Shown here: piece after piece, positions 5,346 to 7,516 of the stretch
How positions within the stretch are numbered: the first letter of the stretch is position 1
How the letters are laid out: each line of letters opens with the position of its first letter
From: JBLIOB01 sp047639575
Lineage (GTDB): Bacteria; Bacteroidota; Bacteroidia; Flavobacteriales_D; Parvicellaceae
Length of the DNA stretch: 7,516 nt
NCBI GenBank assembly: GCA_047639575.1
Contig: JBLIOB010000212.1
Coordinates: forward strand, 1-7,516
Direction of reading: 5' to 3'
The notes under the pieces: model-generated
Database searches by the model: none
What the model saw: only the letters and a program-made list of their open reading frames with translations
Told to the model about the DNA's origin: nothing
Translations under genes and position numbers: made by a program

Positions 5346-6772
5346 GATTTTTCAAACACGGCTATACTTTCAATATGACCGGTGTGAGGAAATTGATCTA
5401 CTAAACTGAACTTCTTGATTTTAAACCCATTTTCTGTTAATTCCGCAATATCCCTTGCTTGTGTTGCCGGATTACAAGAAACGTAAACCATGCGTTGAGC
5501 ACCCAGTCCAATTATCTTCTTTAATGTTTTTGGAGCGATTCCGGCTCTAGGAGGATCTAAAATAATGGTGTCAATTTTCCCTTCATATTCAGGGAACTCG
5601 AACAAAAATTTGCCAACATCAGCGGCAAACCATTCTACTCCGGAAATTCCGTTTCTCTCCGTGTTTTTCTTTGCGTTTTCTATTGCTGAAGCTACGATGT
5701 CAACCCCAATTATTTTGATGCCCTCTGTTTTAGAGGCTATAATTTGGCCAATGGTGCCCGTTCCGCAAAACAAATCCATGATAACCGAATTTGCTAATTC
5801 GTTATCCTCAGATGCATACTCTACCACTTTGGAATAAAGCCTCTCAGCACTCTTAGGATTGGTTTGAAAAAAGCTTTGCATACTTATTTCAAAATCTAGT
5901 CCTAATATATTTTCGGTGATTTTTTCATTACCCCAGACCAATCCGCTTGGGCCATTTTCCAATTTTGCTCGATCGGCAATATCATCATTTACCGTATGAA
6001 TGAACCCTGCTAAACGATTTCCTAATACGCTAATTAAATAATCCTTGAAGGCTACTTTATCAAACTGTTCAAGTCCAGTAGATGATGTAACTAAATTGAT
6101 CAGAAGTTCATCATTAGAAAAAGATTTTCTTACCACTAAGTGTCGAAAAAAGCCTTCTTTTTTTGGAGGGTGCCAAGCGGGTAAACTAGTTTTCTCCAAC
6201 CAAACACGAATTTTACCAAGTTCGTTTTCTAATTGCTCATCAAACATTCCAGAATCTTGATCAAGGTTTTCAACTTTCCACCAAGTTCCTGTTCGTTTAA
6301 AGCCTAAACCAAAATCGTCTTTTTCCTCATTTTTCTCCAGGTCGTGTCTAATGACTGAAAATGAATACTCCATTTTATTTCGATAATGAAAGGAGTCAGG
6401 GGAGGAGATGAATTCATCAAAAATCGCTCGAGGGTCTTCTATATTGGCAATTTTCCGAAAAAGGTCCATTACGGAAGCTTCCTTGAATTCTCGTTGCTTT
6501 TCTATAGGTAACGTTATGTATGGTGCTCCAGAAATAGCTTGGTAAGGAGATTTCACTTCTAGTTCCGATCGTTTTATTACTTCGATCATTCGACCTTCCG
6601 CAAACCGCTTCTTTTTTTTCTGGATTTTAGCTTTTACAATTTGACCAGGAATTGCATTCAACACAAATACTACATATTTGCCTTGCTCAGTTTCCATTCG
6701 ATGGATTCCTTTCCCGCCATAAGCGAAATCATGGATTTCCAACTCTACTATATCACCCTTCTTAAAATTCAC
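5342..6772 (-). CDS. RlmD/RumA-family rRNA uracil-C5 methyltransferase lacking Fe-S ligands
   Basis: The 476-residue protein transfers a methyl group from SAM to C5 of a uridine in 23S rRNA (U1939 for E. coli RlmD; the exact site here is unknown). It has an N-terminal TRAM domain (about 1-65), the RNA-binding central domain with FHYRNKMEYSF (128-138), the QTNP motif (303-306), the SAM loop DLFCGTGTIG (333-342), DPPRAG (406-411), catalytic nucleophile C433 in VSCNPATQARD and general base E468 in HIE. The Cx5CGGC stretch that binds a [4Fe-4S] cluster is SPYQAISGAP (75-84), and the fourth cysteine is also gone (LDQDSGMF, 170-177). Only C336 and C433 remain in the whole protein. The start is GTG (6770-6772), with an in-frame TGA two codons upstream. 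It overlaps the downstream envelope gene by 4 bp and follows the sulfotransferase by 30 bp. Confidence 0.9.
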   Translation of the reverse strand: MNFKKGDIVELEIHDFAYGGKGIHRMETEQGKYVVFVLNAIPGQIVKAKIQKKKKRFAEGRMIEVIKRSELEVKSPYQAISGAPYITLPIEKQREFKEASVMDLFRKIANIEDPRAIFDEFISSPDSFHYRNKMEYSFSVIRHDLEKNEEKDDFGLGFKRTGTWWKVENLDQDSGMFDEQLENELGKIRVWLEKTSLPAWHPPKKEGFFRHLVVRKSFSNDELLINLVTSSTGLEQFDKVAFKDYLISVLGNRLAGFIHTVNDDIADRAKLENGPSGLVWGNEKITENILGLDFEISMQSFFQTNPKSAERLYSKVVEYASEDNELANSVIMDLFCGTGTIGQIIASKTEGIKIIGVDIVASAIENAKKNTERNGISGVEWFAADVGKFLFEFPEYEGKIDTIILDPPRAGIAPKTLKKIIGLGAQRMVYVSCNPATQARDIAELTENGFKIKKFSLVDQFPHTGHIESIAVFEKS

Positions 6773-6776
6773 AGGT

Positions 6777-6784
6777 CAAATGTA
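6777..6784 (-). promoter_or_regulatory. Possible -7 box just upstream of the methyltransferase GTG
   Basis: On the minus strand TACATTTG matches the Bacteroidota TAnnTTTG box at every defined position. It lies only 4 bp before the GTG start, so a transcript from it would be leaderless or nearly so, and I find no TTG at the usual -33 spacing. It may be a chance match in a 30-bp gap. Confidence 0.2.
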
Positions 6785-6802
6785 GACAAAGCGCCCGTGA
6801 GA

Positions 6803-7516
6803 TTAAAATTCTATAGCAAACTGTTCCATTAATTTTAATTGGTCTTCTTTGAAATAGGCGACACAAAAATTTCGCTCGTCTTCGGTCATAGGTGGATACC
6901 CTTCCCCATCTTTTTTATTGATGGAATGTAATTTGTTGTTCACTCCAGATTTAAGAACGATGGACTTAATAAATTTGACTTTAAGTGGAACCCGAACCGT
7001 TTTTCTAAGCCAGTGATCTCTGTTCAGCAAAAACTGCTGCATGGACTTTGATTTTACTTGCTTGGCTTCGTTTTGTTTGTCCAAAGATTCAATTTGATTT
7101 CGTTTCACACCAAGGAAATCACTTAACTCGTCCATCAATTTCTGAGGCTCATTTTTTAGGTCAGAAGTCTTGAGAAGCTGTATTTGCTCTTGAGGGAAAT
7201 ATTTCAGCCAGTTTTGTAAAAGCTTATGGTAAAGACTGCCTTCAAAATGGCATAAATTATTCTTAAGAATAATATCTGCCGAAAGAAATGACGACTCTTT
7301 TTCTTTAGAATCGAGAAAGGAAATGTCTTCCTTTTCATAGCCATTGTTAATCCCGTAATGAAAGTTTGAATATGTTCGGCTAGCAGGTTCTCTCAGTAAT
7401 ACCGTGATTTTAATATTCGGATTATGTTTTTTAATCCGTTCGGGCGCTTCGTCACTTAACAGTAAGTAAGTATCCACGGTAGAAGTCACTCCATGACGAT
7501 CTTTAAAGTGCCCATC
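6803..7516 (-). CDS. Sulfotransferase, C-terminal 237 residues (5' end beyond window)
   Basis: The frame is open to the right edge, so the start lies outside the window; a GTG at 7487-7489 is probably an internal valine codon (GVTSTVDTY). The sequence DEAPERIKKHNPNIKITVLL followed by REPASRTYSNFHYG matches the region of Sulfotransfer_1-type enzymes that binds the 3'-phosphate of PAPS, with R42 and S50 of the visible residues as the key contacts. The 5'-phosphosulfate loop and catalytic region should lie upstream. Family members are usually about 280-300 residues, so roughly 50 are missing. The enzyme would transfer sulfate from PAPS to a saccharide or other acceptor; the acceptor cannot be told. 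The C-terminal helix-rich part (HWLRKTVRVPLKVKF) is basic. It is followed at 30 bp by the methyltransferase on the same strand and is probably co-transcribed with it. Confidence 0.85.
   Translation of the reverse strand, partial: DGHFKDRHGVTSTVDTYLLLSDEAPERIKKHNPNIKITVLLREPASRTYSNFHYGINNGYEKEDISFLDSKEKESSFLSADIILKNNLCHFEGSLYHKLLQNWLKYFPQEQIQLLKTSDLKNEPQKLMDELSDFLGVKRNQIESLDKQNEAKQVKSKSMQQFLLNRDHWLRKTVRVPLKVKFIKSIVLKSGVNNKLHSINKKDGEGYPPMTEDERNFCVAYFKEDQLKLMEQFAIEF

Noticed and set aside
6608..6620. A8 run in the methyltransferase gene as a programmed slippage site
   Set aside because: The run simply encodes a lysine-rich TRAM segment (KKKKR), the frame is intact, and no alternative product or stimulatory structure is apparent.

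Overview
The window looks like chromosomal DNA of a member of the Bacteroidota, possibly a marine Cytophagia-type organism. This is inferred from protein content: an RprY-like OmpR-family regulator, a secreted MORN/YwqK-like protein, and a PD40 propeller fused to an OmpA domain. AT-rich DNA, A-rich leaders without clear Shine-Dalgarno sequences and a TAnnTTTG-like -7 box agree with it. I cannot name the genus. All genes but one are on the minus strand.

Positions 1-1405 hold a repeat-gene-repeat-gene-repeat array. Three nearly identical 121-bp palindromes (the first cut by the window edge) alternate with two related genes for small secreted proteins. The first gene (137-856) is full length. 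The second (991-1254) is a paralogue that lost about 166 internal codons and one T near its 3' end, so its frame now runs into the neighbouring palindrome. Each palindrome can be drawn as a four-way cloverleaf: a 20-bp outer stem, a 16-bp central hairpin and two small side hairpins. The palindromes and their immediate flanks are far more alike than the genes between them.

Positions 1440-3384 encode a two-component system, sensor kinase then response regulator, overlapping by 11 bp. Across a 135-bp divergent intergenic region lies the only plus-strand gene (3520-3747), an unrecognised 75-residue secreted peptide with seven cysteines in a CxxxC ladder, followed by a strong intrinsic terminator. 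The kinase's periplasmic domain is also cysteine-rich, and the intergenic region carries four TAAC boxes spaced 11, 10 and 11 bp. I infer that the kinase-regulator pair controls the peptide and that the module senses a thiol, metal or redox signal. This is the best candidate here for an undescribed system.

Positions 3810-7516 are a compact minus-strand gene set: a sulfotransferase whose start lies beyond the right edge, an RlmD/RumA-type 23S rRNA uracil-C5 methyltransferase, and a secreted PD40-CRD-OmpA envelope protein whose ATG overlaps the methyltransferase stop (ATGA). The methyltransferase keeps its catalytic residues but has lost all four cysteines that hold the [4Fe-4S] cluster in E. 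coli RlmD. Four genes in the window lack an upstream in-frame ATG and appear to start at GTG or TTG.
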